Part shown: positions 8,352 to 19,450 of the stretch, piece by piece
Position numbering within the stretch: the first letter of the stretch is position 1
Layout of the letters: each line of letters begins with the position of its first letter
DNA from: Comamonadaceae bacterium
GTDB lineage: Bacteria > Pseudomonadota > Gammaproteobacteria > Burkholderiales > Burkholderiaceae_C
NCBI GenBank assembly: GCA_021298995.1
Contig: JAJTGB010000036.1
Span: 1 to 40,995, forward strand
Reading direction: 5' to 3'
Length of the DNA stretch: 40,995 nucleotides
Position numbers and translations under genes: made by a program
The notes under the pieces: model-generated
What the model saw: the letters and a program-made list of their open reading frames with translations, nothing else
Told to the model about the DNA's origin: nothing
The model's database searches: none

Positions 8352-10418
8352 ATGACAGGCAACTCAGCGTTGATTTTGGCGCTCGTTTGCGGGCTCATCG
8401 CCGTAATTTATGGCGTTTGGGCACGCGGTTGGATTTTGGCCCAAGACCCTGGCAATGCCCGGATGCAAGAAATTGCAGCCGCCATTCAAGCAGGTGCAGC
8501 GGCTTATCTGGCCAGACAATACAAAACCATTGCCATCGTAGGCGTCGTCTTGGCCATCCTCATGGGTGTGTTCCTGGACAGCATGACCGCCATTGGCTTC
8601 GTCATTGGCGCCGTTCTTTCGGGAGCCTGTGGTTTCATTGGCATGAACATCTCTGTTCGAGCCAATGTGCGCACCGCGCAAGCGGCCACAAAAGGCATCG
8701 GCCCTGCCCTTGATGTTGCATTCCGCGGCGGTGCCATTACTGGCATGTTGGTGGTGGGCCTAGGTCTTCTGGGCGTTACTGGCTTTTACTGGTTCTTAGC
8801 TGGCAATGGCAACCACACCCCAGACGTCAAATTGTCTGTCATCTTGAACCCCCTCATTGGCTTTGCCTTTGGCTCTTCCCTCATTTCCATCTTCGCCCGT
8901 TTGGGCGGTGGCATCTTCACCAAAGGTGCCGACGTGGGTGCCGACCTGGTTGGTAAGGTAGAGGCCGGCATTCCAGAGGACGACCCTCGCAACCCTGCCG
9001 TGATTGCCGATAACGTGGGTGACAACGTGGGCGACTGCGCTGGCATGGCCGCCGACTTGTTTGAAACCTATGCCGTCACCTTGATTGCCACCATGGTCTT
9101 GGGCTCACTCCTCATTGCCGGCGCGCCTGGCAATGCAGTGATGTACCCCCTCGCCCTAGGCGCTGTGTCCATTTTGGCCTCCATCATTGGTTGCTTCTTT
9201 GTCAAAGCCTCACCTGGCATGACCAACGTGATGCCCGCCTTGTACAAAGGTTTGGCCATTGCAGGCGTTTTGTCACTCATCGCTTTCTACTTCGTCACCA
9301 TTTGGATCATGCCGGACAATGCCATCACGGCCAGCGGTAGCCAAATGAAGTTGTTCGGTGCTTGCGCCGTCGGCTTGATTTTGACTGCAGCCTTGGTGTG
9401 GATCACCGAGTTTTACACCGGCACCCAGTACAGCCCTGTTCAACACATTGCACAGGCCTCCACCACGGGTCATGGCACCAACATCATTGCCGGCTTGGGC
9501 GTTTCAATGCGCTCCACAGCCTGGCCCGTGATTTTTGTGTGTTTGGCTATTTTGGCATCTTACAACTTGGCTGGTTTGTACGGCATTGCCGTGGCGGCCA
9601 TGTCCATGCTTTCCATGGCCGGTATCGTGGTGGCTTTGGACGCATATGGTCCTATCACCGACAACGCTGGCGGTATTGCCGAAATGGCAGAACTGCCCAG
9701 CAGTGTGCGCGACATCACAGACCCCTTGGATGCCGTGGGCAACACCACCAAAGCCGTGACCAAAGGCTATGCCATTGGCTCTGCAGGTTTGGCTTCCTTG
9801 GTATTGTTTGCCGACTACACCCACAAACTTGAAACCTACGGCAAAGCCATCTCCTTTGACTTGTCCGACCCCATGGTTATTGTGGGCTTGTTCATTGGCG
9901 GCCTCATTCCCTACTTGTTTGGCGCCATGGCCATGGAGGCCGTGGGCCGCGCAGCAGGTGCCGTGGTGGTTGAGGTGCGCCGTCAGTTCAGCGAAATCAA
10001 GGGCATCATGGAAGGCACAGCCAAGCCAGAATACGGCCGCGCTGTTGACATGCTGACCACGGCTGCCATCAAAGAAATGGTCATTCCTAGCTTGCTGCCT
10101 GTGGTGGTGCCTGTTGTGGTGGGTCTGGTTCTGGGCCCCAAAGCCCTGGGCGGCCTGCTCATGGGAACCATTGTGACCGGCTTGTTTGTGGCCATTTCCA
10201 TGTGTACCGGCGGCGGTGCTTGGGACAATGCCAAGAAATACATCGAAGACGGCCATCACGGCGGCAAAGGCTCAGAGGCTCACAAAGCCGCTGTGACCGG
10301 CGACACCGTGGGTGACCCTTACAAAGACACAGCAGGCCCTGCCATCAACCCGTTGATCAAGATCATCAACATTGTGGCCTTGCTCATTGTGCCTTTGATG
10401 ATGCAATTCCACGGCTAA
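8352..10418 (+). CDS. hppA: membrane-bound proton-translocating pyrophosphatase
   Basis: 688 aa polytopic protein; [83 protein letters not shown]. Confidence 0.97.
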   Translation: MTGNSALILALVCGLIAVIYGVWARGWILAQDPGNARMQEIAAAIQAGAAAYLARQYKTIAIVGVVLAILMGVFLDSMTAIGFVIGAVLSGACGFIGMNISVRANVRTAQAATKGIGPALDVAFRGGAITGMLVVGLGLLGVTGFYWFLAGNGNHTPDVKLSVILNPLIGFAFGSSLISIFARLGGGIFTKGADVGADLVGKVEAGIPEDDPRNPAVIADNVGDNVGDCAGMAADLFETYAVTLIATMVLGSLLIAGAPGNAVMYPLALGAVSILASIIGCFFVKASPGMTNVMPALYKGLAIAGVLSLIAFYFVTIWIMPDNAITASGSQMKLFGACAVGLILTAALVWITEFYTGTQYSPVQHIAQASTTGHGTNIIAGLGVSMRSTAWPVIFVCLAILASYNLAGLYGIAVAAMSMLSMAGIVVALDAYGPITDNAGGIAEMAELPSSVRDITDPLDAVGNTTKAVTKGYAIGSAGLASLVLFADYTHKLETYGKAISFDLSDPMVIVGLFIGGLIPYLFGAMAMEAVGRAAGAVVVEVRRQFSEIKGIMEGTAKPEYGRAVDMLTTAAIKEMVIPSLLPVVVPVVVGLVLGPKALGGLLMGTIVTGLFVAISMCTGGGAWDNAKKYIEDGHHGGKGSEAHKAAVTGDTVGDPYKDTAGPAINPLIKIINIVALLIVPLMMQFHG

Positions 10419-10437
10419 ACCAGGCCTCAGTTAACAC

Positions 10438-10472
10438 AAAGCCCGATCATGGCGACATGATCGGGCTTTTTT
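10438..10472 (+). terminator. intrinsic terminator after hppA
   Basis: aaagcccgatcat-ggcgac-atgatcgggcttttttt: 13-bp stem, 6-nt loop, T-tract. Confidence 0.9.
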
Positions 10473-10535
10473 ACGAGCAAAATACAGGCATGCAAATCAA
10501 CTTGATTCACAACCATTCGGTGGCCGAGGCTCCTT

Positions 10536-11693
10536 GTGTCTGAACGCGTCATTCCCATCATCAGTCAGCCCCTCGGAAATTTGCCAGTTCCAGAGGTCTT
10601 GGAAGAGCACGCCTGGCAGTCTGGACACGTTATTCGAGATCAAAGAAAACGGCCCTTGCGCGATCTGCGAATCAGCGTCACGGACCGATGCAATTTCCGT
10701 TGCAGTTATTGCATGCCCAAAGAAATCTTCAACAACGACTACGTGTATTTGCCGCACAGTGCCCTGCTGAGTTTTGAGGAAATCACACGCACAGCGAAGA
10801 GCTTCATTGAACTAGGGGTTGAAAAGATTCGACTCACGGGTGGCGAGCCCTTGCTGCGAAAAAATTTGGAAATTTTGATTGAGCAGTTAGCCGCCTTGAA
10901 AACGCTTGAAGGTCATCCACTTGACATCACGCTGACCACCAATGGCTCTTTGCTGGCTCGCAAAGCGCAAGCACTCAAGGACGCTGGCCTAAAACGGGTC
11001 ACGGTAAGCTTAGACGGCCTCGACGACGCTGTTTTCAAACGCATGAACGATGTTGACTTTCCAGTCAGCGATGTACTTGAAGGCATTGAAGCCGCCAAAG
11101 CGGCCGGGCTTGGTCCCATCAAAGTCAACATGGTGGTCAAGCGGGGCACCAACGAACAAGAAATATTGCCTATGGCGCGGTATTTCAAGGGCAAAGGCAT
11201 TGCACTTCGATTCATTGAGTACATGGATGTGGGTGCAACCAACGGTTGGCGCATGAACGAGGTCATGCCAAGCGCCGACATCCTGAAGCTTTTGCAAGCC
11301 GAAATGTCGCTCATGCCGCTTGAAGCCAGCCAGCCCGGCGAAACCGCCGAACGCTGGGCTTATGTGAATGAACACGGCCAACACGAAGAAGCCTTGGGTG
11401 AAATTGGTTTCATCAGCAGTGTCACCAAGGCCTTTTGCAGCGATTGCAATCGCGCTCGCTTAACCACGGAAGGCCAGCTTTATTTGTGTTTGTTTGCCAC
11501 CCAAGGCTACGACCTCAAACCTCTGGTGCGAAGTGCTACAGACCCCAAGGCTTTGACGCACGCCATCGCCGCCATTTGGGCGCAAAGAGATGACAGATAC
11601 TCCGAGCTGCGCGTCTCAGAGCCCATGACAGGCGACCCCTCAACGCCCAGCGGCATCAAACGCAAGGTCGAGATGAGTTACATCGGTGGCTGA
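10536..11693 (+). CDS. moaA: GTP 3',8-cyclase MoaA
   Basis: Radical SAM motif [32 protein letters not shown]-terminal [21 protein letters not shown]. Confidence 0.96.
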   Translation: MSERVIPIISQPLGNLPVPEVLEEHAWQSGHVIRDQRKRPLRDLRISVTDRCNFRCSYCMPKEIFNNDYVYLPHSALLSFEEITRTAKSFIELGVEKIRLTGGEPLLRKNLEILIEQLAALKTLEGHPLDITLTTNGSLLARKAQALKDAGLKRVTVSLDGLDDAVFKRMNDVDFPVSDVLEGIEAAKAAGLGPIKVNMVVKRGTNEQEILPMARYFKGKGIALRFIEYMDVGATNGWRMNEVMPSADILKLLQAEMSLMPLEASQPGETAERWAYVNEHGQHEEALGEIGFISSVTKAFCSDCNRARLTTEGQLYLCLFATQGYDLKPLVRSATDPKALTHAIAAIWAQRDDRYSELRVSEPMTGDPSTPSGIKRKVEMSYIGG

Positions 11694-11724
11694 CTGAGTT
11701 CCACGCAAAGAAACACTTTTATTT

Positions 11725-12348
11725 ATGAACGATCTCAGCATCACAGGATTGATATTGGCCGGAGGCCGAGGTGCCCGCATGGGCGGCGTCGACAAAGGAT
11801 TGCAGAACTTCAACGGGACGCCACTCACTCTTCACACCCTCATGCGCCTGCAAATGCAAGACGCAGCGACTCTGTCTGAGTTGATGGTTGTTGCCAATCG
11901 AAATTTGTCGGCCTACGAGTCTTTCGGCGTTCAGGTCTGGCCCGACAGCACCGATGGCTTTGCCGGACCACTTGCTGGATTTTTAACGGGACTGGAGCGT
12001 TGCGAAACAGATTTGCTGCTTACCGTTCCGTGCGATAGCCCTTTGTTTCCTTTGAATTTAACGCAACGCTTGCTAGATGATTTGATCGCTGAAGATGCCG
12101 AGATTGCAGTGGCCGCTGCCAAAGAAGAAGACGGCAGTGTTCGGGCACAACCCGTCTTTTGCTTGATGCGAGTGAGTTTATTAGAAAGCCTTGTGAAGTT
12201 CATGCAAACTGGCGGCCGAAAAATTGATGCCTGGACAGCTCAGCACAAAACAGTGCTGGTGCCCTTTGACACCGACGATGTCGATCCCAGAGCTTTCTTC
12301 AATGCCAACACCCTAGAAGAATTGCACCGCTTAGAACAATCCAAATGA
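11725..12348 (+). CDS. mobA: molybdenum cofactor guanylyltransferase
   Basis: GLILAGGRGARMGGVDKGLQNFNGTPL; FAGPLAGFLTGLE; LLLTVPCDSPLFP. Confidence 0.95.
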   Translation: MNDLSITGLILAGGRGARMGGVDKGLQNFNGTPLTLHTLMRLQMQDAATLSELMVVANRNLSAYESFGVQVWPDSTDGFAGPLAGFLTGLERCETDLLLTVPCDSPLFPLNLTQRLLDDLIAEDAEIAVAAAKEEDGSVRAQPVFCLMRVSLLESLVKFMQTGGRKIDAWTAQHKTVLVPFDTDDVDPRAFFNANTLEELHRLEQSK

Positions 12349-13520
12349 CACACTCACCGTCACTGGCTGACATTGCGGCCAAACTAGAAGCGTATGACCC
12401 TCAAGCGCTGCCAGCCAGCGAAGTCTTGAAGTTGCCGCCACATGACAACTCTGCCATGGACGGATACGCCTTTCATGGCTCTGCACTGAACAAGGCGCAA
12501 GCCCTGTCACTCAAAGTGGTTGGTACCGCTTTGGCCGGCAAAGCCTGGCAAGGTCAGGTCCAAGAAGGCGAATGCGTGAAGATCATGACGGGCGCCATCA
12601 TGCCTCAAGGCTTGAACACCGTGGTACCCCAAGAGCTTTGCAAGATGAGCGCCGAAAATGAAATTGAAATACCAGCTGGCCTGCTTCAAGTTGGCGACAA
12701 CCGCAGATTGTGCGGTGAGGACATCATGCAAGGCAAAGCGGCTCTCCACAAGGGTGCCTTGATTACCCCTGCGGCTGCCGGACTGCTAGCGAGCTTAGGC
12801 GTTCCAAGGGTGTCGGTGGTCAGACGCTTGCGCGTAGCCTACTTCTCTACGGGCGATGAAATTTTAAGTTTGGGTGAGTCTCCCAGAGAAGGCGCTGTCT
12901 ACGACAGCAATCGGTATACAGTGCATGGCATGTTGCAATCACTGGGTTGCGAGATGGTGGACATGGGGGTGGTCAAAGACGACCCCCTCTTGCTGGAACA
13001 AGCATTCAATCAAGCTGCCGAACAAGCCGACGCCATCATTACCAGCGGCGGCGTGAGTGTGGGAGAAGCCGACTTCACCAAAGCCATGATGAAAAAATTG
13101 GGCGATGTGGTGTTTTGGAAAATTGCCATGCGCCCGGGTCGCCCCATGGCGGTGGGGCGCATTCAAAAAGACAATCGGTCTGCTATTTTGTTTGGCCTGC
13201 CTGGTAATCCAGTGGCCGTCATGGTTACATTTTTGGCGTTCGTCAAACCAGCCTTGCTGAAAATGATGGGCAGCAGCGCAAGCCCTGAGCCCATGATGAG
13301 GGCCAAAACGCTGGAAGTCTTGAGAAAAAAACCGGGCCGAACCGAATACCAAAGAGGCCTTGTGTCGCGCAATGCCAATGGTGAGCTTGAAGTGGTGACC
13401 ACTGGCAATCAAGGCTCTGGTGTTTTAAGTTCCATGGTGCAAGCCAATGCACTGATTGTTTTGTCGCATCAACAAGGCACCGCCCAATTGGGTGATTGGG
13501 TAGACGTTCTGATGCTTTAA
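12345..13520 (+). CDS. moeA: molybdopterin molybdotransferase, apparently missing a conserved N-terminal segment
   Basis: PPHDNSAMDGYAF, YFSTGDEIL, YDSNRYTVHGML, ITSGGVSVGEADFTK, FGLPGNPVAVMVTF. Overlaps mobA by ATGA. The usual ALGRVLAxDV-type block before DNSAMDG is absent. Confidence 0.92.
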   Translation: MTHSPSLADIAAKLEAYDPQALPASEVLKLPPHDNSAMDGYAFHGSALNKAQALSLKVVGTALAGKAWQGQVQEGECVKIMTGAIMPQGLNTVVPQELCKMSAENEIEIPAGLLQVGDNRRLCGEDIMQGKAALHKGALITPAAAGLLASLGVPRVSVVRRLRVAYFSTGDEILSLGESPREGAVYDSNRYTVHGMLQSLGCEMVDMGVVKDDPLLLEQAFNQAAEQADAIITSGGVSVGEADFTKAMMKKLGDVVFWKIAMRPGRPMAVGRIQKDNRSAILFGLPGNPVAVMVTFLAFVKPALLKMMGSSASPEPMMRAKTLEVLRKKPGRTEYQRGLVSRNANGELEVVTTGNQGSGVLSSMVQANALIVLSHQQGTAQLGDWVDVLML

Positions 13521-13527
13521 CTCAGAC

Positions 13528-13566
13528 CTCAAAAAAAATAGCGCCCTGAGGCGCTATTTTTTTGAG
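13528..13566. terminator. bidirectional intrinsic terminator between convergent moeA and RND operon
   Basis: ctcaaaaaaaatagcgcc-ctga-ggcgctatttttttgag: near-symmetric A-tract/stem/T-tract. Confidence 0.9.
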
Positions 13567-13577
13567 CTGTGAAAGAA

Positions 13578-16500
13578 TCAATGTGCGTGTGCTGACTCAG
13601 CAGCTTCTTCTTTGACATCCGTTTTGTTCGGGCCAGGGACCTTTTTGCGAGCAAATAGGGAGTACATGGTAGGTACCACAAAGACAGTCAGCAGCGTTCC
13701 AAAACTCATGCCACCCACAATCACCCAACCGATTTGAATGCGACTCTCTGCGCCTGCACCTGTGGCCAAGGCCAATGGCAATGCACCCAGCACCATTGCA
13801 CCGGTGGTCATCAAAATAGGACGCAAGCGTTGGCTGGAGGCTTTCACAATGGCATCGAAAGTATCCACACCTTGCTCCCGCAATTGATTGGTAAATTCAA
13901 CAATCAAAATGCCGTGCTTGGTGATCAAACCAACCAAGGTAATCAAACCAATTTGCGAGTAGACGTTGAGTGTTCCACCCGTTAACTTCAATGTGATGAG
14001 GGCCCCAAACATGGACAAAGGAACCGACAACATGATCACCAAGGGGTCAATGAAGCTTTCAAATTGAGCGGCCAGCACCAAAAAGATAAAGAACAAAGCC
14101 AACACAAAAACGATCACCAACGCACCCTGAGAATTTCTAAATTCACGCGAGGTGCCATTGAGTTCCGTGGTGTAGCCCGTCTTGAGAATGCCCGCGGCAG
14201 TTTTGTCTAAAAAGTTCAAGGCTTCACCCAAGGCGTAGTCGGGCGCCAAGTTGGCTGTGATGGTCACGGAACGGCGCTGTCCAAAGTGGTTCAATTCGCG
14301 CGGTGAAACGCTCTCTCGCACTTTGACCAAAGCACTCAGAGGGATCACGGTGTCGTTGCGACCGCGAACGTAAATGTTGTCAATGTCTTCAGGCGTGTTG
14401 CGCCCTGTTGCCTGAGTTTGAACAATGACATCGTATTGTTCAGCATCACGCTTGTAACGTGTCACATTGCGCCCGCCCAGCATGGTTTCGACGGCCCTGG
14501 CCACCACATCCACACTGACACCCAACTCTGCAGCCTTGACTCGATCGATATCGATGCGCAGTTCGGGCTTGTTTAATCGCAAATCAACATCGGGGGCAAT
14601 GAAGCCAGGGTTTTTGGCAATCTCATCCAGCATTTGACGCGTGACAGCATTCAAATTTTGATAGCTGTCAGACGTTTGAATCACGAAATTGACTGGACGC
14701 TCCCTGAAGCCTTGTCCCAGTGATGGCGGTGTAATGGGAAACGCATTGACGCCCGGGATGCCACTGAATTTGCCCTGCATCTCACGCGCAATTTCAAGCG
14801 TGGTTCGCTTGCGTTCATCCCAATCGACCGCGCGGTATATGACGCTGCCTTGGGCCACGGTGGGATTGCCCAGATTGGCAAAGATTCTGTCAAATTCAGG
14901 GTAAGCGCTGCCAATCCTCTCTAACATTTTGGCGTATTTGTCGGTGAAGTCCAAAGTTGAGCCATCGGGGGCCGTCACAGAGGCCAAGATGGTGCCACGG
15001 TCTTCTAAGGGTGACAGCTCTTGCTTCATGGTGGGATACACCATTGCAATGCCAACACCACAAGATACCATGATCAATACCACCACCCATCGGGCTTTTC
15101 TAAGGATAAATCGCAATAGTTTCTCGTACCCATTGGACAAACCATTTAGCAAGGTCTCCATAAAACGGTCGAAACGGTTTGGATTGGGATTGTGTTTGAG
15201 CAACAAGGAACTCATCATGGGAGACAAAGTCAAAGCCACAAAGCCCGATACCAACACAGCACCAGCCAGCGCCAACGCAAATTCACTGAACAGCTTGCCT
15301 GTTCTTCCCGGGGTGAACGCCAGAGGCGCAAAAACAGCAACCAGCGTGAGTGACATGGCCACAATGGCAAAGCCAATTTCCTTGGCCCCCTTGATAGATG
15401 CCGAGAAAGGATCCATGCCTTCTTCGATGTGCCGATAAATGTTTTCTAACATCACAATGGCATCGTCCACCACCAAACCGATGGCCAACACCAGCGCCAA
15501 CAAGGTCAGTGTGTTGATGGTGAAACCTGCCAACGCCATCATGGCAAAGGTGCCGATCAAGCTCACAGGAATGGTGATGATGGGGATGATGGAGGCGCGG
15601 AAAGTTCGCAAGAAAACAAAGATCACCAAAGCAACCAAAACGACTGCTTCAGCAATGGTTTTAAACACGCTATTGATGGACCTGTCGATAAAAACAGAGT
15701 TGTCGTTGGCCACATTGATGGTCAAATCGGCCGGCAAATCTTGTTGCAAGCGTGGCATCATTTCCCGAACACCTTTGGACAATTCCAAGGGATTGGCAGT
15801 GGCTTGGCGGATCACGCCTGCCGAGATAGAAGGTATGCCATTCAAACGCACGCGGCTTCGATCATCGGCTGTGCCCTCTTCTACTTTGGCAACATCGCGA
15901 ATCTTGATAGGGAATCCATTCACATTGCGAATGGTGATGTCACCAAACTGTCCGGGCCTGATCAGGTCAGTTTGAGAGGTCACGCTGAACTCTCGCAGCT
16001 GCGATTCAATGCGACCTGCTGGCAATTCCAAATTGTTGCGTCGAATTGCGTCCTCAACATCCTGAGACGTGAGCCTGTATGCCGCCATGCGTTCAGCATC
16101 CAGCCAAACGCGCATGGCATATTTGCGTTCGCCAAAAATTCGAACATCTGCCACACCTGTCACTGTTTGAAGTCGGGGCTTCACCACCCGATTGATCAAA
16201 TCATTGATTTGCAACGGCGACAAGGTTTCGCTGGAGAATGCCAACCAAATCACAGGAAAGGCATCGGCCTCTACTTTGGCAATGACAGGCTCTTCAATGG
16301 CTTGTGGCAAGCGGCCGCGAATTCGGGAAGTTCGATCGCGCACCTCCGCAGCAGCTGTGTCGGCATCTTTTTCCAAACGAAACTTGACGGTGATTTGGGA
16401 CTGATCTGCACGGCTGATGGAAGTGATGACATCAACAGCATCTATGCCCGCAATGGAGTCTTCCAAGGGTTTGGTCACCTGAGACTCTATAACCTCTGCA

Positions 16501-16664
16501 GACGCGCCAGGGTATCTGACGCTGACGGTCACAGTGGGTTCATCGATTTTCGGATATTCGCGAAGCGAAAGACTGTTGAAACTGACCGAGCCGATCAGGA
16601 GAATCAGCAAGGACAGAACGGTGGCAAAAACGGGCCGCCGTATGGATGTTTCAGCGAGCTGCAT
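13578..16664 (-). CDS. efflux RND transporter permease subunit
   Basis: 1028 aa; MQLAETSIRRPVFATVLSLLILLIGSVSFNSLSLREYPKIDEPTVTVSVRYPGASAEVIE, LALVLAIGLVVDDAIVMLENIYRHIEEG. Confidence 0.95.
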   Translation of the reverse strand: MQLAETSIRRPVFATVLSLLILLIGSVSFNSLSLREYPKIDEPTVTVSVRYPGASAEVIESQVTKPLEDSIAGIDAVDVITSISRADQSQITVKFRLEKDADTAAAEVRDRTSRIRGRLPQAIEEPVIAKVEADAFPVIWLAFSSETLSPLQINDLINRVVKPRLQTVTGVADVRIFGERKYAMRVWLDAERMAAYRLTSQDVEDAIRRNNLELPAGRIESQLREFSVTSQTDLIRPGQFGDITIRNVNGFPIKIRDVAKVEEGTADDRSRVRLNGIPSISAGVIRQATANPLELSKGVREMMPRLQQDLPADLTINVANDNSVFIDRSINSVFKTIAEAVVLVALVIFVFLRTFRASIIPIITIPVSLIGTFAMMALAGFTINTLTLLALVLAIGLVVDDAIVMLENIYRHIEEGMDPFSASIKGAKEIGFAIVAMSLTLVAVFAPLAFTPGRTGKLFSEFALALAGAVLVSGFVALTLSPMMSSLLLKHNPNPNRFDRFMETLLNGLSNGYEKLLRFILRKARWVVVLIMVSCGVGIAMVYPTMKQELSPLEDRGTILASVTAPDGSTLDFTDKYAKMLERIGSAYPEFDRIFANLGNPTVAQGSVIYRAVDWDERKRTTLEIAREMQGKFSGIPGVNAFPITPPSLGQGFRERPVNFVIQTSDSYQNLNAVTRQMLDEIAKNPGFIAPDVDLRLNKPELRIDIDRVKAAELGVSVDVVARAVETMLGGRNVTRYKRDAEQYDVIVQTQATGRNTPEDIDNIYVRGRNDTVIPLSALVKVRESVSPRELNHFGQRRSVTITANLAPDYALGEALNFLDKTAAGILKTGYTTELNGTSREFRNSQGALVIVFVLALFFIFLVLAAQFESFIDPLVIMLSVPLSMFGALITLKLTGGTLNVYSQIGLITLVGLITKHGILIVEFTNQLREQGVDTFDAIVKASSQRLRPILMTTGAMVLGALPLALATGAGAESRIQIGWVIVGGMSFGTLLTVFVVPTMYSLFARKKVPGPNKTDVKEEAAESAHAH

Positions 16665-18036
16665 TCATACCTCGCGTACATGGATTCTCACCTGCAGGTG
16701 CTTGCGCCTGAGGGCCTTTGCCTTGTGCGGCTCTTGCGCCTCCTTGAGGCGCTGCTTTGTCAGCAGGCTTGGTTGCATTAGGTGCTGCATTGGGTGCTGC
16801 ATTGGGTGCGCCTCCTGGCTTACCTCCGGGAGGTCCGCCGGCAGAGCCGCCCTGAGCTTTTGAAGTGTCAACCACGCGAACGATGCTGCCATCTCTTTGC
16901 AAGCGCTGCTGTCCGGCGACAACCACGGAATCACCGATGGACAAACCCTCGAGGACTTCAACTTTGCCAGGCTGGCGAATCCCAATTTTGACAGTCACTC
17001 TTTCAGAGACGAGCTCATCTTTGTTGGCACCAGGCACAATTCGAATAACGGTTGAGCGGCCGCCCTGTGGCACGATGGCTTCTTCAGGAATGACCAGTGC
17101 ATCAGCCCGCTCACCAAACACCGCATTCACTCTGGCGAACATGCCAGGCCGCAATTGCATTTGCCGATTGTCAATGCAGCCGCGCACGCCTACAGAGCGA
17201 CCATTGGCATCAATCAGAGGGTCAATGGCTTGGATGGTGGCCGTGAATTTGCGACCTGGTACCGCATCCATGGTCACTTGTGCTTTTTGACCTGGCTTGA
17301 TTTTGTTTTGGAAGCGTTCGGGCAAACGGAAATCCAACAAGACTGCTTCAATGTCTTCCACATTGACCATGTCGGTGCCGTCTTTCAAATAATCACCCAC
17401 GTTAATTTGACGCAAACCTGCGGTGCCATCAAACGGAGCCAATACTTTCAGACGCTGCAAGGTGGCTTGGGCCAAGGCCAATTTGGCCTGTGCCACCTGA
17501 AGTGCTGCGTCCGACTCGTCCAGTGAGCGTTTGCTGATGAAATTTTGGGCAACCAGTTCTTGATTGCGAGTGTGGTTGGCTTGGGCAATGGACAACTCAG
17601 CTTTGGCCTGAGCTACTTGAGCAGCTGGCAATTGATCGTCAAACTGGACCAACACCTGCCCTTTTTTCACTTTTTGACCATCCTTGAACAAGACCTGACT
17701 GACACGCCCTCCCACTTCAGGACGCAACATCACACCTTGAAATGAACGCAAGCTGCCAACAGATTGGGTCTCATCAACCAACAAGGCCGATTCCACTTTG
17801 GCAACCTCTACGGCCGCTGGCCTCTGAGGACCGCCCGGGCCGCCAGGGCCAGGGGCCGAGGTGGCAGGAGCCCCTGAACCTGCGCCTTGGGTAGGGCTAT
17901 TTGGAGTATTTCCAGCTTTTGCTGAAACCTCTGCACTTGTAGATACGGGTTTATTTTGTAGCCACCAAGCAGCGCCTGAAGCAGCCACCACACCAAGGAC
18001 CGCAATTGCAAGATAAGGTTTTTTGAATGACATCAA
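16651..18036 (-). CDS. efflux RND transporter periplasmic adaptor subunit
   Basis: 461 aa; GRVSQVLFKDGQKVKKGQVLVQFDDQLPAAQVAQAKAELSIAQANHTRNQELV; GIRQPGKVEVLEGLSIGDSVVVAGQQRLQ. Overlaps the permease start by 14 nt. Confidence 0.93.
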   Translation of the reverse strand: MMSFKKPYLAIAVLGVVAASGAAWWLQNKPVSTSAEVSAKAGNTPNSPTQGAGSGAPATSAPGPGGPGGPQRPAAVEVAKVESALLVDETQSVGSLRSFQGVMLRPEVGGRVSQVLFKDGQKVKKGQVLVQFDDQLPAAQVAQAKAELSIAQANHTRNQELVAQNFISKRSLDESDAALQVAQAKLALAQATLQRLKVLAPFDGTAGLRQINVGDYLKDGTDMVNVEDIEAVLLDFRLPERFQNKIKPGQKAQVTMDAVPGRKFTATIQAIDPLIDANGRSVGVRGCIDNRQMQLRPGMFARVNAVFGERADALVIPEEAIVPQGGRSTVIRIVPGANKDELVSERVTVKIGIRQPGKVEVLEGLSIGDSVVVAGQQRLQRDGSIVRVVDTSKAQGGSAGGPPGGKPGGAPNAAPNAAPNATKPADKAAPQGGARAAQGKGPQAQAPAGENPCTRGMNAAR

Positions 18037-18183
18037 TGATTCCGAACAGTACCCAAAACAGCTTGGAAATGTAACAGTTGTTGAGAATCTTATGTAGTGG
18101 CAAAAACCTCAGGACTTATGACAAAAACTCTTAGCTTACATTAACTTTACAAAAGCAAGTACACCCCGATCAATTGTTTGGCG

Positions 18184-18633
18184 TTAAGCCCTACCTAGGG
18201 CTTGATCCACCCCTTTGTTTGCAAGTGCATCGGCTCTCTCGTTGCCTGGGTCACCCGCATGGCCTTTGACCCACCGCCATTCAATTTGATGGCCAGAATT
18301 TGCAACCAAATGGTCTAATTTTTGCCAAAGGTCGGCATTCTTAACAGCTTGTTTTGAGGCGGTTCGCCAGCCCCTGGCTTTCCAGCCATGTATCCACTCC
18401 GTGATTCCTTTGCGAACATACTCACTGTCCAAATACAAAGTGACCTTGCAGGGACGCTTCAATGCGAGCAAGGCCTCAATCACCGCTGTGAGCTCCATTC
18501 GGTTGTTGGTGGTATCTAGCTCGCCCCCACAAATTTCTCTGACATGCTCAGCAGAACGCAGCAATGCACCCCACCCTCCTGGTCCCGGATTGCCTTTACA
18601 GGCGCCATCGGTGTGAATTTCAACGTGGTTCAA
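18184..18633 (-). CDS. rnhA: ribonuclease HI
   Basis: 149 aa; [55 protein letters not shown]. Confidence 0.97.
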   Translation of the reverse strand: MNHVEIHTDGACKGNPGPGGWGALLRSAEHVREICGGELDTTNNRMELTAVIEALLALKRPCKVTLYLDSEYVRKGITEWIHGWKARGWRTASKQAVKNADLWQKLDHLVANSGHQIEWRWVKGHAGDPGNERADALANKGVDQALGRA

Positions 18634-19450
18634 TTGGGCTCTTTCTTTGGGCGACTGAGTCCCCTTGAATTTGATTTTGGCGTCGGGCCAGTGTCACGGC
18701 AGTCTTGCCATGAGGCACACGGTGCTTCCAGGTCGCCCCCAAAATGCGACCGCCTTGGACCTTTTTAACGGCCACAATGACATAAGCGCCGCCCAAAATA
18801 GGCCACCATTGAGCGCCCAATTTGTCCATGAACGACCAGCGGTCAAACCATTTGGACTTCTCAAGTGCGGGGCGCCAACAGCCAAACCGGCTGACTTTGA
18901 CTTCAAAACCCAACAATCGAAGCCAATCCCGCAATCGCCAATAGCCAATGAGCTCTTCGCAGGGTGGCGCAGTCAATCCTTCAAACCCCCAGCGCTGGTA
19001 CCACTGAGAACGCTTGTGACGCCAACCCCAAAGACTGGCAGGGTTCAAACCCGTCATGATCAGATGCCCTTCGGGCATCAAGACGCGCTCGGCTTCCCTC
19101 AAGCTGGCATGAGCATCCAAGCTCAACTCGAGGCTGTGGGGCATCACCAGCAAGTCCATGCTGTCCGCTTGAAATGGCAGCGCAATGCTGTGTGCGGCAA
19201 ATTGATAATTGAGCGTCTCTGGAACGTCCTCGGTCTCAGAAAGAGCAAGCCATTGGTGCGGCATGCGATTGGTCTTAAGGCCATTGAGCTCCGGCATGCC
19301 CAACTGAAGCGCGTGATAACCAAAGATATCGGACACCAATTCATCCAATTGGGACTGCTCCCAGTTCAACAAAAAAGAACCCGCAGGCGTGGTGAGCCAT
19401 TGACGCCAGTTTTGCGCCACAGAGTTGGTTTCTATAATAGGGGGATTCAT
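18620..19450 (-). CDS. SAM-dependent methyltransferase (YafS-like by synteny)
   Basis: [52 protein letters not shown]. Start chosen at internal ATG 19450 ([19 protein letters not shown]). Confidence 0.85.
   Translation of the reverse strand: MNPPIIETNSVAQNWRQWLTTPAGSFLLNWEQSQLDELVSDIFGYHALQLGMPELNGLKTNRMPHQWLALSETEDVPETLNYQFAAHSIALPFQADSMDLLVMPHSLELSLDAHASLREAERVLMPEGHLIMTGLNPASLWGWRHKRSQWYQRWGFEGLTAPPCEELIGYWRLRDWLRLLGFEVKVSRFGCWRPALEKSKWFDRWSFMDKLGAQWWPILGGAYVIVAVKKVQGGRILGATWKHRVPHGKTAVTLARRQNQIQGDSVAQRKSPIEPR
19433..19438 (+). promoter_or_regulatory. consensus -10 (TATAAT) just upstream of gloB
   Basis: TATAAT at 19433-19438, 10 nt before the gloB ATG; no clear -35. Confidence 0.4.

Noticed and set aside
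9504-10259. 251-aa minus-strand ORF rich in His/Gly/Gln
   Set aside because: Antisense to hppA; codon-shadow artefact.
15741-16781. 346-aa plus-strand ORF
   Set aside because: Antisense to the well-supported RND permease; composition is typical of a shadow frame.
16776-16812. Short GCATTGGGTGCT repeats as a regulatory element
   Set aside because: They encode the PNAAPNAAPNAT low-complexity tail of the RND adaptor; ordinary coding repeat.
18186-18203. AAGCCCT-acct-AGGGCTT at the rnhA stop as a terminator
   Set aside because: No T-tract follows on the minus strand; left unannotated.
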